A DNA stretch of 64,000 nucleotides, from NCBI GenBank assembly GCA_024195265.1, contig JAJLRJ010000013.1, positions 19,019,931-19,083,930 of the forward strand, given 5' to 3'. Shown in pieces: positions 34,392-43,112 of this stretch. A model generated the notes under the pieces. It saw only the letters and a list, made by a program, of their open reading frames with translations. It had not been told where the DNA came from and ran no database searches. Position numbers and translations under genes: made by a program. The stretch is from Dendrophyllia cribrosa (taxonomy: Eukaryota; Cnidaria; Anthozoa; Scleractinia; Dendrophylliidae). Each line of letters starts with the position of its first letter. The first letter of the stretch is position 1.

Positions 34392-37300
34392 CCCCAACCA
34401 AAACAATCAATAAGTGACAGACTATATCACTGGTACATTTTTACAGAACCAAGCCAGGCACAAATTCACATCAAGTCATCCCAAGCTTTGGAGGAGATCT
34501 CAGGGATGTTTCAGGGATGGAAACTTCTTCACCAACCCCCCCCCCCCCCCCCCACCCCCCCAAAAAAAAAGTTTTTACATTCGATTATACTATTTGTATA
34601 CAGTTGAACCTGTATTAATAACGGCCCTGTATTAAGCGGCCACCATTTATTAACTGGCCAGTATTTTTATAGTCCCAAATGTTCACCCATACAAAGTATT
34701 AAGCGGTCGTGGCCGTCCTTTATCATTATCAGTACTACGTTTGTCTGTCTTTGTTACTTTTACCTGCCTGTATTAGGCGGCCACACTTGAATAGAAAGTA
34801 TCCATCATACTTGTTTGTCATTTTATTAGGGTGGAAATATGGTTAAGAGGCAGTTTTGCAACATCCAACTCCTGAAACTCTAGAGTTTCATAACTTAAGC
34901 TTGTGGTGACCAATTGCCACCACAGTTACAAGGTAGAGGTCACTTGATTGTGTTATTATAATATTGTACGTTCAAAAAATTGACATTTGACCACATCCAC
35001 AAAGTATTTTTAATGAACCTGCATTAAGCAGCCAAGTCACGAGGGAGGCTGCTAAATACAGGTTTGACTGTATACATTAAGTAAATACATGTATATCAAA
35101 AAAGATCATCCAGGTCAGTTTACATAAAGTTGGCATTCTCTGTTAAAGGACACTATATGACAAGGAACATGAAGTACTATAAACTGCTGGCCGTATGACA
35201 GGCTAGGTTAGGCTTTACCAGAGCATACAAACATTATCTCAAAATTGTGTCTCAAAATGGACTACATTGTAGATTCCATATCAGCGCATATTCATTTCAA
35301 AAAATTACTGGGGGGCCGGGTATGCCCCTGGACTCCTCCTAGAAAAACATGGCCTTCAGCTACTCAAGACTTCTTCTAGAATTCTACTTCTACTGCTCTG
35401 CAGTAATAATAACACTTGAGCTTTGGCAACCATGACAGCAATTAACAGCAAGGAAAACATCATTGAAAAAAAGAATTCACGCTCTTTGAAATTACTTTGC
35501 AATTGTTCCATTTTGTTAAATTTGTCTGATGTGACTGAATTGTCAAGGAGCTGAATTCAGACTGTGATGGCATTCAAGTTCAAATAGAGAAAGTAAAATT
35601 GAACATAGTGTGTTCATGTTCTTCACAAAACCTATAATTTGATCATTTGACATTGTTGTTTTGCAGGGAACTGCTAAGAAATGTAATATTTTTGCTCATC
35701 AAACCTATTGTTTTGTGCTGTTCTCACTGCCATTGTAGTCATGGTTGCTAAAGCTCCCTATTGGTGGTGTGAACCTGCAGCCCAACGTGCCAGTTTTGTG
35801 GTTTTTGGGAATATAAATCACTCACCTTGAAGAGTCCTTAGTAGCTCTGTATGTAAGAAATTCTGGCAGTTCCAGGAAAAGATCACATCTTTTCCAACAC
35901 TCCTCAGGCAAATTCTCTTTCAACCAAAGCAACTTAGGCATCTCCATCTCTGGTGAGACAGATCCGCCAACATAAGACAATACCTTATGTTTTGTGTCAT
36001 TGATTCTTTGTGTTTGATCCATTGCTCTGTGATCCAGCCACATAATTACATTTCTTTGGGGATCCTGTGAGGGGCTGACAGTCACAGGGCACCCAGTAGA
36101 ATCTAGAGCCACCAGAGAGCACGTGGCATCAAAACCAATGCCTCTTATCTTTTGGATGAAATCCTTGTCACTGCTAACTGCAGAAGAAACTTCCTGAAAA
36201 TTCATACAGGAGTTTAAAATTAGGGACAATGGACTCTAGGGGGAGGCTCTGCCCAAAAGGAGTGTCTTTTTTCACTCTCATAGTATTTGAAAAGATAGCA
36301 CAATTTGAAGTTGTATTATTAGAAAGGGTAGCAAAAAGGGGGAAACATTACATGTACATGCAAAATTACACTAACCACTTCACTGCCATAAAAATGTTGA
36401 GTCAGTATACGGTAGTCCCAGTATGGGTAATCACACGACTGTCGCTTATCTTTGAGGGATAAGGAATGGAACAAGTTTTTGTCAAGTATGTGAAATGGTT
36501 GTTGTTTTATAAAAGTTGATACTTTCTCCTCTACAAGCATCACCTGTCACAGTGCTTGGTTTTTCTCTCTCCAGCTTCTGGAGTGTGTGAAAATGTTGCG
36601 TTAATGTAAAGTAGGTTCACTGTATCTTTGAGAACAGCGATGTATAAGCGCTATATAAATATTATTTTTTTGTCCTATTAAAATTGGTTTAATTTGAAAG
36701 GTATGAGTGTTCATTTATTTTTATATAGATCTAGTGTAAACAAGAAAACCCCAACTCACGATGACTTTTCGGCCCTGGGGGGGCAGGGTTGGCGGGGTTG
36801 ATCTTGCTTAGAATTGACTGATACATTATAACACTCTGATTCCATTGCTAGTGTAAACCATCCTCATTAAACAATGGATATATAGAGAGAAAGCAATGGA
36901 ACTAAAACTCACTGGAAACGCTCTAAATCGCCCCAAAAACCACACAAGAGGCAAGGAAATACACAAGCGAAGTACGGTAGGCAATTTTTATTGAAATCTT
37001 GTTCGTATTTTTTAACTCCTGGAATGGACCGTTTTTCGTCATACAAATCCTTATAATTTCGCTCGTAACGGTTCTGTGACACATATAGCTTGGGCTACCT
37101 GTGGTACCAGTTTTAAACCATGATTGAGACAGCAATAAAAACAAGTTGACTGAAAAATAGTTCCTGTCATTTTTTTTTTTCGGCTCAATACCCTGAACGG
37201 TATCGCGACAATTCTAACGGTGGTCATTTTAGATTTTAGCACCTTATTCAAGCGGGTACCAATCTACAAATTTTGACCCCTAAATGGTACGACGAGGACC

Positions 37301-37596
37301 CCCGTCATTTTTATATTGGGGTCCCTCCCCCCGGGCTGTTTGCAACAGGGAATTGACTTTATATGACAAGCAATATCACTTTATAAGTGCTGCGGGGCAT
37401 GTACAAATCGTACCTTAACGACTGCGCAGACATTACGCCATACATCTTCCGACGACTGTTCATAGTAATCCGACAGAGGCAGCCATATTTGTAAAGGACG
37501 GGTGGAACACGTTACGATCTTGCCATCACTTGAAACAAGAGCTGCCCTTACGCTAGCGGTACCGACATCAACACCGATATAATACGATTCTTCCAT
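18110..37596 (-). CDS. FGGY: FGGY-family carbohydrate kinase (C-terminal exon not found)
   Basis: ATP-dependent sugar kinase of the ASKHA fold; the human orthologue is reported to phosphorylate D-ribulose. Twelve exons, given 5' to 3' on the minus strand: 37596-37414, 36193-35826, 31875-31814, 31519-31442, 30348-30220, 29866-29769, 28243-28136, 27642-27581, 25577-25421, 20832-20758, 18648-18528 and 18204-18110. They total 1,536 nt (512 codons) with every phase consistent. Motifs in order: [13 protein letters not shown] (phosphate-1 loop), [24 protein letters not shown] (Asp expected to be the catalytic base), [19 protein letters not shown] block, LCGGL and [15 protein letters not shown] (adenosine-binding segment). 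The human protein is 551 residues, so about 40-45 C-terminal residues in one more exon are missing. Exon 5 has tandem decayed copies of its donor end. Confidence 0.95.
18528..18648 (-). CDS. FGGY: FGGY exon 11
   Basis: Acceptor ttttttctag, donor gttaga. Encodes [20 protein letters not shown], then [20 protein letters not shown] plus one base, fitting the family's FLCGGLSKN block. Confidence 0.92.
18690..19090. mobile_element. Poly-G family G copy split by MITE A
   Basis: 'ggcaaaatttgtagattggtacc' before 18731 and 'aaaatctaaaatgatcaccc' after 19017 are adjacent in the related copy at 28905-28960. The copy is truncated at its outer ends. Confidence 0.75.
18732..19017. mobile_element. MITE family A, copy 2 (nested)
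   Basis: 286 bp, opposite orientation to copy 1, inserted at TA in a family G element. Confidence 0.88.
19260..19462. repeat. Inverted counterpart of 16248-16430
   Basis: Begins with a ctccctcc tract and ends with 'tgggagttctccattct' and 'tattttccccttaa'. See the partner entry for the shared blocks. Confidence 0.7.
19463..20500. other. Intron stretch without assignable features
   Basis: FGGY intron 10 DNA with no recognisable exon, RNA or clear repeat. From 20510 a ~120-bp segment (cacccaagatgaactctctt...) is an inverted relative of 15435-15535. Confidence 0.4.
20758..20832 (-). CDS. FGGY: FGGY exon 10
   Basis: Acceptor gtttctttcag, donor gtaagt. Twenty-five codons, [20 protein letters not shown] then LQAIA. 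A MITE ends 20 bp upstream of the acceptor. Confidence 0.92.
20853..21396. mobile_element. MITE with AAAGTGCCACTA ends (544 bp)
   Basis: TTAAAGTGCCACTATGA at one end, CGTAGTGGCACTTTAA at the other; inner inverted segments include 'gacgtcaatgactcaac'. It abuts the FGGY exon 10 acceptor region. Confidence 0.85.
21484..21545 (+). repeat. tRNA-like SINE fragment
   Basis: TAGCTCAGTGGTAGAGCG (A box) followed by GGGTTCGAATTCT (B box) on the plus strand. No acceptor-stem pairing is visible, so it is treated as SINE-derived. Confidence 0.5.
21879..22285. mobile_element. MITE with CAGGGCTCGAAATT ends (407 bp)
   Basis: Terminal inverted repeats CAGGGCTCGAAATT / AATTTCGAGCCCTG, with a near-identical tggcgg flank outside each end. 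'gcgactaaaatttt' repeats inside. hAT-type ends are likely. Confidence 0.8.
22497..22720 (+). repeat. Retroposon tail repeat, copy 1 (second at 27822-28020)
   Basis: Both copies share 'gaccTg.ac.tg.tcattatc', 'ctgtcatagg.agta' and 'gtatatttatttatt', ending in a TTTA-rich tail, so a truncated LINE or SINE end is likely. Confidence 0.55.
24131..25100. mobile_element. 970-bp MITE-like element, TATACAGTCAACTC ends
   Basis: TATACAGTCAACTCTC / GAGAGTTGACTGTATA with several internal 'gtccgcttacgaga' motifs in both orientations near the ends. Tc1/mariner/pogo-like TA borders. No intact transposase frame. Confidence 0.8.
25421..25577 (-). CDS. FGGY: FGGY exon 9
   Basis: Acceptor ctcttgtag, donor gtaggt. 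Completes Ser, then [18 protein letters not shown] and [29 protein letters not shown] is a strong FGGY landmark. Confidence 0.94.
25669..26335. mobile_element. MITE with TACCGTAAATGATCTAATAA ends, split by a LINE
   Basis: Inverted ends TACCGTAAATGATCTAATAA and their complement bound 'aataaacgcc' repeats and poly-C runs. A truncated LINE (about 25800-26228) lies in the middle. Confidence 0.82.
25816..26228 (+). pseudogene. Truncated LINE (CR1/Jockey-like) ORF2 C terminus and 3' tail
   Basis: The frame 25816-26079 ends with a motif set typical of the region after LINE reverse transcriptase ([13 protein letters not shown], then a Leu-rich stretch). It is followed by a 3' UTR, 'aataaagtta' and (TCTA)n. 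It is 5'-truncated and inserted in a MITE. Confidence 0.8.
26336..27580. other. FGGY intron, little recognisable
   Basis: An inverted pair 'atgcacttatcattg' (26381) / 'caatgataagtgcat' (26920) suggests a ~555-bp element. The rest has no supported feature. Confidence 0.4.
27581..27642 (-). CDS. FGGY: FGGY exon 8
   Basis: Acceptor aaatacag, donor gtaaag. Encodes [20 protein letters not shown] plus two bases, matching the DHM...H.A.PEL.. segment. Confidence 0.9.
28136..28243 (-). CDS. FGGY: FGGY exon 7
   Basis: Acceptor ttctacag, donor gtgagg. Encodes [20 protein letters not shown] and [16 protein letters not shown], a near-invariant family block. Thirty-six codons, phase 0. Confidence 0.95.
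28831..29246. mobile_element. Poly-G family G copy with 8-bp duplication GTGGTCAC
   Basis: GTGGTCAC at 28823-28830 and 29247-29254 flanks an element starting CCAGGGGGG and holding 'tgacaagggtgctcg' and 'gtagaattg/cgcggtacc'-type family G blocks. A 19-bp minisatellite (ccccatgggttccaccta, 4 units, 29144-29224) lies at its right end. Confidence 0.78.
29504..29719. mobile_element. MITE family A, copy 3 (internally deleted)
   Basis: 216 bp instead of 286; both inverted ends are kept. It lies ~50 bp beyond FGGY exon 6. Confidence 0.8.
29769..29866 (-). CDS. FGGY: FGGY exon 6
   Basis: Acceptor gcgataaag, donor gtaagt. Encodes [20 protein letters not shown], then [12 protein letters not shown]. 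Phase 0 out. Confidence 0.93.
29953..30205 (-). repeat. Three decayed tandem copies of FGGY exon 5 end plus 5' splice site
   Basis: Units 30106-30205, 30041-30105 and 29953-30040 match the end of exon 5 (30220-30285), its donor and ~25 nt of intron. On the gene strand each ends in a donor-like gggtaagaatgg, gggtaagagtgg or gagtaagagatg. One still reads like the LIDAHAGG coding stretch but with substitutions. The middle unit is shortened. Confidence 0.85.
30220..30348 (-). CDS. FGGY: FGGY exon 5 with active-site Asp
   Basis: Acceptor ctgttag, donor gtaaga. Encodes [20 protein letters not shown], then [16 protein letters not shown]. The DAHAGG motif holds the predicted catalytic Asp. The last ~62 nt and donor recur in tandem downstream in the intron. 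Confidence 0.95.
30943..31385. mobile_element. Inverted-repeat element dense in ATCGAT/CAATTGAT motifs
   Basis: Ends CCTGGCCTGACCAATCA / TGATTGATCAGGCTGG. The interior has many overlapping tcgatcaatcgat, aattgatatc and ccaatcgat words on both strands. It ends ~57 bp from the donor side of FGGY exon 4. Confidence 0.6.
31442..31519 (-). CDS. FGGY: FGGY exon 4
   Basis: Acceptor gtattgacag, donor gtaagt. Encodes [20 protein letters not shown], then TKSKL, as in the family's GWDDSFW.MIGLEDFV block. Phases 2-in, 1-out fit. Confidence 0.92.
31814..31875 (-). CDS. FGGY: FGGY exon 3
   Basis: Acceptor tttttctccag, donor gtaaat. Completes Arg, then [20 protein letters not shown] plus one base. SLVCK matches the family. 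Confidence 0.9.
32026..32948. mobile_element. hAT-like non-autonomous element (923 bp)
   Basis: AGACCTTCCAACTC / GAGTTGGAAGGTCT ends, flanked by GCATCTCC and GCATCTCT (8-bp duplication, one mismatch). It contains 'acctggagattgggacct' and repeated 'ccgtgaga' words and no transposase frame. Confidence 0.78.
32990..34150 (+). pseudogene. Truncated LINE ORF2 C terminus and 3' end, interrupted
   Basis: The translation before 33178 contains [12 protein letters not shown]; after ~33465 it continues [20 protein letters not shown] through [13 protein letters not shown] to a stop at 33884. These are the conserved blocks after LINE reverse transcriptase. The 3' UTR ends in (CTAT)n at 34137-34150. It has frameshifts and a ~285-bp insertion. 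Confidence 0.8.
33178..33465. mobile_element. Small element inserted in the LINE
   Basis: AACTATCATAGC near the start; an inverted pair 'attataattcaacacattga' (33272) / 'tcaatgtgttgaattataat' (33446). Part is shared with 62385-62505. Confidence 0.6.
34599..35075. mobile_element. Pogo/Tigger-like MITE (about 475 bp)
   Basis: TATACAGTTGAACCTGTATT / AATACAGGTTTGACTGTATA ends with TA borders; internal 'attaagcggcca' repeats. Confidence 0.78.
35826..36193 (-). CDS. FGGY: FGGY exon 2
   Basis: Acceptor gaattttcag, donor gtgagt. Carries [49 protein letters not shown] and [15 protein letters not shown]. Ends in phase 2. A decayed partial copy of this exon lies near 49072-49175. Confidence 0.95.
37160..37345. 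mobile_element. Poly-G family G fragment
   Basis: Reverse-orientation blocks 'gaacggtatcgcgacaattc', 'taacggtggtcattttagat' and 'acccccgtcatttttatat' match the copies at 28831 and 45564. Confidence 0.7.
37414..37596 (-). CDS. FGGY: FGGY exon 1 with start codon
   Basis: ATG at 37596-37594, then [20 protein letters not shown] with the phosphate-binding motif, ending AVVK at donor gtacga. Sixty-one codons, phase 0. The start agrees with the family N terminus. Confidence 0.95.
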
Positions 37597-37654
37597 TCTT
37601 GAGATAACTGGAACATTTCATAGTCTTTATTCAACGACAACGCAGAATCCACAT

Positions 37655-37675
37655 CCTCGCGCCGCCATATTGGCC
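37655..37675 (-). promoter_or_regulatory. YY1-like site upstream of FGGY
   Basis: On the gene strand CAATATGGCGGC lies ~70 bp before the FGGY start codon in an otherwise TATA-less, slightly GC-richer stretch. It resembles the YY1 consensus (AANATGGCGGC). Motif match only. Confidence 0.4.
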
Positions 37676-37785
37676 GAGTTAAGGCGGAAAAGCCTGGGCT
37701 AAGGAAGAGAAGAGACTGGGATAGAGAACCGAAAAGTTATTTATACCCAAATCTCTTAGAGAAAATGATCGCCAAGATAATTGTC

Positions 37786-37934
37786 TGGCCCCGGTTTTTC
37801 AAAAGGTGAATAGCGCTATCTACCGGATAAATCACTATCTAGTGGATAACACAACTGGTTTTTCTAATGCTTATCCACTGGATAGTGATTTATCCGGTGG
37901 ATAGCGCTATCCACCTTTTGAACAACCGGGGCCA
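37786..37934. mobile_element. Palindromic MITE (149 bp)
   Basis: Near-complete hairpin: TGGCCCCGGTTTTTCAAAAG...CCTTTTGAACAACCGGGGCCA with 'ggatagcgctatcc' palindromes inside. It lies ~190 bp upstream of the FGGY start codon. Confidence 0.88.
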
Positions 37935-38411
37935 GGATGACGGTTTTAACAACTGAACTGTGTACAGGCTCATTTAACTTCGCCAAGGAACACTGCCCGG
38001 GGAACACTGCGACACACGAAAACCATGATTTTGGCGCCTTTTTCGTTCAGTCGAGTGATCAACATTTTTTTCTTGGCCTCTTAATTTTTTTCCCCTAAAT
38101 TTGAATGAAATTTGACTGAAGAGGTTTTAAGAAGGGATAGAAGAAAGAAAATGGTTTTTGGAACACCAATAGACAGTTGATACCCACGTAAGAGCACCCC
38201 AGGTTGCTAGTGGACTAACTTGGTGTCCGTCTATTAATTATTAAAAAAATCTTTGAATGCAGAGGTCCACACGACGCAGAAATTAAACGTGCTGGTAGTT
38301 GCCGGATCTTCCTTATGAAAGATCTCGTGCCAGGCGTCACTTGAATGTGAAAATACAAAACTGAATGCAAGGCTGGCACTACGGCAAAGGGCAGATTTAT
38401 TAATGGCCAAT

Positions 38412-38442
38412 ATTTCGACTAATAGTATTAGTCTTCCTCAGG
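38412..38442 (-). ncRNA. Hammerhead-ribozyme-like core of a Penelope-like element
   Basis: On the minus strand CTGAGGA is followed by a 7-bp stem (GACTAAT / ATTAGTC, 3-nt loop) and GAAA: the conserved CUGANGA - stem II - GAAA order of hammerhead ribozymes found in Penelope-like retroelements. Stems I and III could not be confirmed by eye. Confidence 0.4.
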
Positions 38443-38984
38443 GCCAGGGCTGTACTGAAAGAAAATATTGTAACGGCTCCTAAAATTTGAAAATTACATG
38501 GTTATAAATAGTGATTGGCTAATACATGACATGTAGACAGCGCACTTGTAAACATAAGATAAAAATAATATATGACATATATAGTGTATGATATAAAAAT
38601 AAGTTCAGCGTTCGTTCCTTCGGTTAATGCCTTCTGGTGACAAAGTGTTTCCTCTATGAATTAAAAGGGCAAATTCTAATTTTAAAACTTCACTAAATCT
38701 TCAATATTTCTTATTTCTCTTAATTTTACCAATCCTTCTAGAAAAACTATCCCAAACATACCCAAAAATCACCCAAAAATTCACAAAACAACCCACAACA
38801 TAGATTCACGAGATGAGCATAGAGTTTTTGGATTGCTTGAAACGTGAACGAGGTATTTCCATTAAAGCCATGTCAAGTGGCGGAAAAATGGCGTTTAGGT
38901 TAAGTCCCGCCTTAACTCCCAACAGTGCCAAACATCAAAATTCAAGCAAAATTCCAAATTTTATTTTGTAAAATATTGTTATTA

Positions 38985-39090
38985 AATATATTGAATGGTC
39001 ACACCATAGGATGACTGGGATTTCGTTGAGAGACTCAAAAGTTAGAACTACACTTCATGTCTCCATAATTGACTCTGGGAGTGAAAGGGT
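38985..39090. repeat. Dispersed repeat related to 11253-11516
   Basis: Contains 'gaatggtcacaccatagga', 'gactcaaaagttagaactac' and 'tccataattgactctgggag'. Another relative is at 30650-30790. Confidence 0.6.
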
Positions 39091-39630
39091 TAATCTTTTA
39101 TTCGGGCGTAATTATATACATGTAGTTACATGAGAATCAGCCGTAAAAGTAAAAAACATGCTGTATCTTGCATTCTAGAATAAGAAATAAAGTGAGTCAA
39201 ACTTCAAGTCTGTAAAACCGCTCTGGCAAACCGCTATAATTTATACATAATACATAACAACAAGGTTCAACAGCGTATTCGTATTTTTGAGCGTATTAAA
39301 TTTATAACCAATTCAGCCATTTGAAACAGGGCACAATCCACCACACAAACAAAGGATGGTGTGTCTGTGTGTCCATATAGTTCACGTGATTATCGTAGGT
39401 CCCCATATTTAGAATAACGAGAAACATACATTGTACTTTTCAACACCACTTTTATTTTTTTAACTGACTCGGAACAACTAATAACATAAGTTGACCCCGG
39501 GAGGGGGGGGGGAAGTAGTATACAGAATAGCGGTTCTGCAACCGGTGGATCATGTGGATCATGTGGATCAAGCGGGTCCGCATATATTAAGCAATTTAAG
39601 CGGGAAAATGACATCATCGTGGTAAACAAT

Positions 39631-41222
39631 AGGGTTAGAAGGCTTGTTTAAGCTTGCCCAGTCAGTAAAGTATGACGTGATGGTTATAAATACGGTAGTT
39701 TTATATGGGTGTTTGCTTTCTTCTAATTTTTTTTTTTTTTTGTGTGTGTGTTTTGTATTGTCAGCAAAATAATGGTATTATAGAATTGTATTATGAAAGC
39801 GGGTCTGTACAGATTAAAAAGTTATAGGTTCATTGTCTCTTCTATCAACAACTTTGACATCCTAATAAATCGTTTCTAATTTTTTCTCTAGTAAGTGATT
39901 GGTTTAAAAGGGGTTTTTGATCGATTTCATGTTGTAAGTTTAAAGAGGGCCATTCGATTCCTAATTTGTGATGTGTTAATCTCAGTAGATGTATTGACTG
40001 AATTAAATATATGCGTATCTACCTTCTGTACATAACACCCATGGGAGCGCTCTGTTATGGTCCAAATGCAAATGTAGAACACCGTTGAAGGTTTGTAGTT
40101 TAGATTACCGCATAACGAAAAAACACCCAGACAGTTATCATTTCAATTTGTATTTATTTGATATGTTCATCAACGTTCCAAAGGTAGTTAAAAGGTAAGT
40201 CAACAAATCTAAAGTTCCGAGTGATATTTACATACAGCTACACACATTTTTTTTTTTTTTCATTCCACTGTGTATCGTGTGACTTAAATTTAGCTTGAAT
40301 TGCGTTCATATCAACATTGCGTGCTCGATGAAATAAATAGAATAAGCAGTAGTCTCCATCGACGGTCTGCAAAACATTAATTACAAAACTTATGAAAGAG
40401 AATAAAAGCGGTGAAATCGACTAGCAGACTTAAAAGCGTAAACATAATTCCGTTCATACTTCCAATGACACCGAAAACAAACTTAAAAGCGTAAACATAA
40501 TTCCGCACTTCACGACGATAAAACGGCAGTCTGTGAAATTAAAAAAAAAAAAGTTATGAAAGAGGTGATTATTGAAAGCAATGTTCAATGAAAGCAACGA
40601 AAGCAATATTTGAATGATATAAGAAATCGTCTAGCAAGCTTAAAAGCGTAAGCACAATTCCGCACTTCACGACGATAAAACGGCAGTCTGTGAAATTAAA
40701 AAAAAAAAGTTATGAAAGAGGTGATTATTGAAAGCAATGTTCAATGAAAGCAACGAAAGCAATATTTGAATGATATAAGAAATCGTCTAGCAAGCTTAAA
40801 AGCGTAAGCACAATTCCGCACTTCACGACGATAAAACGGCAGTCTGTGAAATTAAAAAAAGTTATGAAAGAGGTGATTATTGAAAGCAATGTTCAATGAA
40901 AGCAATGTTTGAATGATATAAGAAATCGTCTAGCAACCTTTAAAGCTTAAGCACAATTCCGCACTTCACGACGATAAAACGATGGTCTGCAAAACATTAA
41001 TTACAAAACTTATGAAAGAGAATAAAAGCTGTGAAATCGACTAGCAGACTTAAAAGCGTAAACAAAATTCCGTTCATACTTCCAATGACATCGAAAACAA
41101 ACTTAAAAGCGTAAACATAATTCCGCATTTCATAGGGTTAGAAGGCCTGTTTAAGCTTCCCCAGTCAGTAAAGTATGATGCGATGGTTATAAATACGGCA
41201 GTTTTGTATGCGTGTTTGCTTA
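39631..41222. repeat. Direct repeats in left arm
   Basis: A ~90-bp block 'agggttagaagg.ctgtttaag...ggttataaatacgg' occurs at 39631-39720 and 41134-41222. Between them are three tandem ~158-bp units (near 40500-40920) with 'gcacttcacgacgataaaac' and 'gttatgaaagaggtgattat'. The right arm has only two of these units. Confidence 0.85.
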
Positions 41223-41468
41223 GAGCAACTCGGAGCAACTCAGAGCAACTTAGAGCAACTCTGAGCAACTCAGAGTATTAACTCAGAGCAACTCAGAGCA
41301 ACTCAGAGCAACTCAGAGCACAAGAGCGAGCGACTCAGAACATTTGAGTAAGAAACTCAGAGCACTTGAGCGAGCAACTCAGACCATTTGATTGAGCAAC
41401 TTAGAGTAACTCGGAGCAACTCAGAGCAACTCAGAGCAACTCAGAGTAACTCAGAGCAACTCAGAGCA
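41219..41468. repeat. gagcaactca microsatellite, left arm
   Basis: About 20 units of a ~10-bp motif; the mirror copy is at 43747-44006 in the right arm. Confidence 0.9.
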
Positions 41469-41578
41469 ATTCATACGATGATACAGGGTCGATAACAGAT
41501 GAGACTTACTCTTTCAAACTCAATATTTCAAGAATGACATTTATTAAAGACAATTGCAAAATAATGCATTACAGAAAA

Positions 41579-42087
41579 TCACGTATAAAAACTATCGTAG
41601 TATTTTCTCCTTTTTGCTGTGTAAGTCAAGTCTTCATCTTCATTCGACGTTTCTTTAGGTACTAGATCCTCCTGGTCAAACAGTCTGTTCAATAAATATT
41701 TTCGTGTATTGACTGCTGCTTCAGCGGCCTCCGCATAATCCATGTCACCATCTTGCATAAAGCTATGTAATGTTTTCATGACCTTTTTATGCAGTGGGTC
41801 AGTTCTAAGATCACGATACCACTTTAGATAGTGCAGATACAACCTTCGTAGCCTCTTTCTGTAAACAGGGAGTAAAAGATTGGATGCTTGAACCTCCGCA
41901 ACGTCTTGTGGCAAACCCTGCATCGTGTTCTCTTTCACCTGCTCTTCCCAGGTTGAGCTAAGATCATTAATAACTTCCTCACGTAACTTATCCCAAGCAT
42001 CAGTATCATCATTTTCGGCGTCACTAGCTATGCTTTTCTGGTCTTCGTCTTCGTCTTCATCTTCGTCTTCGTCATCATCACCATCGC

Positions 42088-42128
<41 letters not shown>

Positions 42129-42361
42129 GAATCATCACCATCTTTCTCTTCTTCTTCTTTCTTCATCCGACGCATTGCCTTTTCATATTCCTCAAATGGG
42201 TTTTCATCATAACAAGTATCTGGAGAATTCTCTCCCATTCTATACTGGCTGGTCATCTCTTCTTGTTGTTGCTCTGAACGTTTATTACAACATTGCTTCT
42301 CGTGCCTATCTCTGTTGTATTTTCGGCTAAATACCCCTTCACAGAATTGACAAGAATGCAT
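41579..42361 (-). CDS. Zinc-finger protein with acidic tract, left-arm copy (260 aa, intact)
   Basis: ATG at 42361, stop at 41579. Residues 4-24 form a C-X2-C-X12-H-X3-C finger. Residues ~60-110 are Lys/Glu-rich, then a long Asp/Glu run encoded by GAT/GAC/GAA triplets. The C-terminal half (~150-235) is predicted helical with a Leu/Tyr/Arg-rich block, ending in a basic KRRKYY-type tail. AATAAA lies ~34 nt after the stop (complement of 41540-41545), and a TATATAAG box is ~70 bp upstream (42429-42437). It looks like a self-sufficient viral or transposon gene. I know similar single-finger proteins from virus-like elements in cnidarians but cannot name the family. Function unknown; nucleic-acid binding is likely. 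Confidence 0.7.
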
Positions 42362-42571
42362 ATTGATCCACGATGGTTACTCGATGATGACTTGTTGTAA
42401 AATGAATACAGACACATCACCTTGCTTACTTATATAACTGTCACTCAAAAGGGTTTTGTTAATTGAGCATGTCCTTTTGTTAAGCCCATAAGAAAGAGAT
42501 GTGCCACGTATGCAAGGGAGGAACACACCCTTATGGTCAAGGTGGAAATGGATTGGGAGGAATGTTTCGTT

Positions 42572-42636
42572 CCCACTTTCTTTGCAACGCCTCTTTGCAG
42601 CGGTCTTGAGAAGAGGCGTTGCTGTTCGAAAGAGAG
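42572..42636. other. Palindrome spacer (65 bp) with an inner stem
   Basis: The two arms stop matching at 42571/42637. 'gcaacgcctctt' and 'aagaggcgttgc' inside the spacer form a smaller stem, so the whole centre can fold as a hairpin tip. Confidence 0.85.
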
Positions 42637-42709
42637 AACGAAACATTCCTCCCAATCCATTTCCACCTTGACCATAAGGGTGTGTTCCTCCCTTGCATAC
42701 GTGGCACAT
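42572..42709 (-). pseudogene. Start of a basic/amphipathic virion-protein-like gene, cut off by the fold-back
   Basis: ATG at 42709 in the right arm, divergent from the zinc-finger gene (137 bp between starts). About 46 codons continue through the spacer: a CxxC near the start, a Gly-rich stretch, then an amphipathic helix-like segment with Phe, Leu, Arg and Lys. After 42572 the frame runs into the mirror copy of its own promoter end, so the rest is palindrome artefact. Gly-rich plus basic amphipathic composition recalls small core or membrane-active virion proteins of adenovirus-like elements. This is a tentative resemblance only. Confidence 0.4.
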
Positions 42710-42846
42710 CTCTTTCTTATGGGCTTAACAAAAGGACATGCTCAATTAACAAAACCCTTTTGAGTGACAGTTATATAAGTAAGCAAGGTGATGTGTCTGT
42801 ATTCATTTTACAACAAGTCATCATCGAGTAACCATCGTGGATCAAT
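42710..42846. promoter_or_regulatory. Divergent promoter region, right arm
   Basis: 137 bp between two divergent start codons, with TATATAAG at 42772-42779 directed to the zinc-finger gene. The mirror copy in the left arm is at ~42362-42497. Confidence 0.5.
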
Positions 42847-43079
42847 ATGCATTCTTGTCAATTCTGTGAAGGGGTATTTAGCCGAAAATACAACAGAGAT
42901 AGGCACGAGAAGCAATGTTGTAATAAACGTTCAGAGCAACAACAAGAAGAGATGACCAGCCAGTATAGAATGGGAGAGAATTCTCCAGATACTTGTTATG
43001 ATGAAAACCCATTTGAGGAATATGAAAAGGCAATGCGTCGGATGAAGAAAGAAGAAGAAGAGAAAGATGGTGATGATTC

Positions 43080-43112
<33 letters not shown>

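Noticed and set aside
41925..42212. Poly-Ser frame opposite the zinc-finger gene
   Set aside because: Antisense shadow of the GAT/GAA acidic tract.
42377..42571. Continuation of the minus-strand frame past the palindrome centre
   Set aside because: This part is the mirror of the gene's own upstream region, so it is not native coding sequence.
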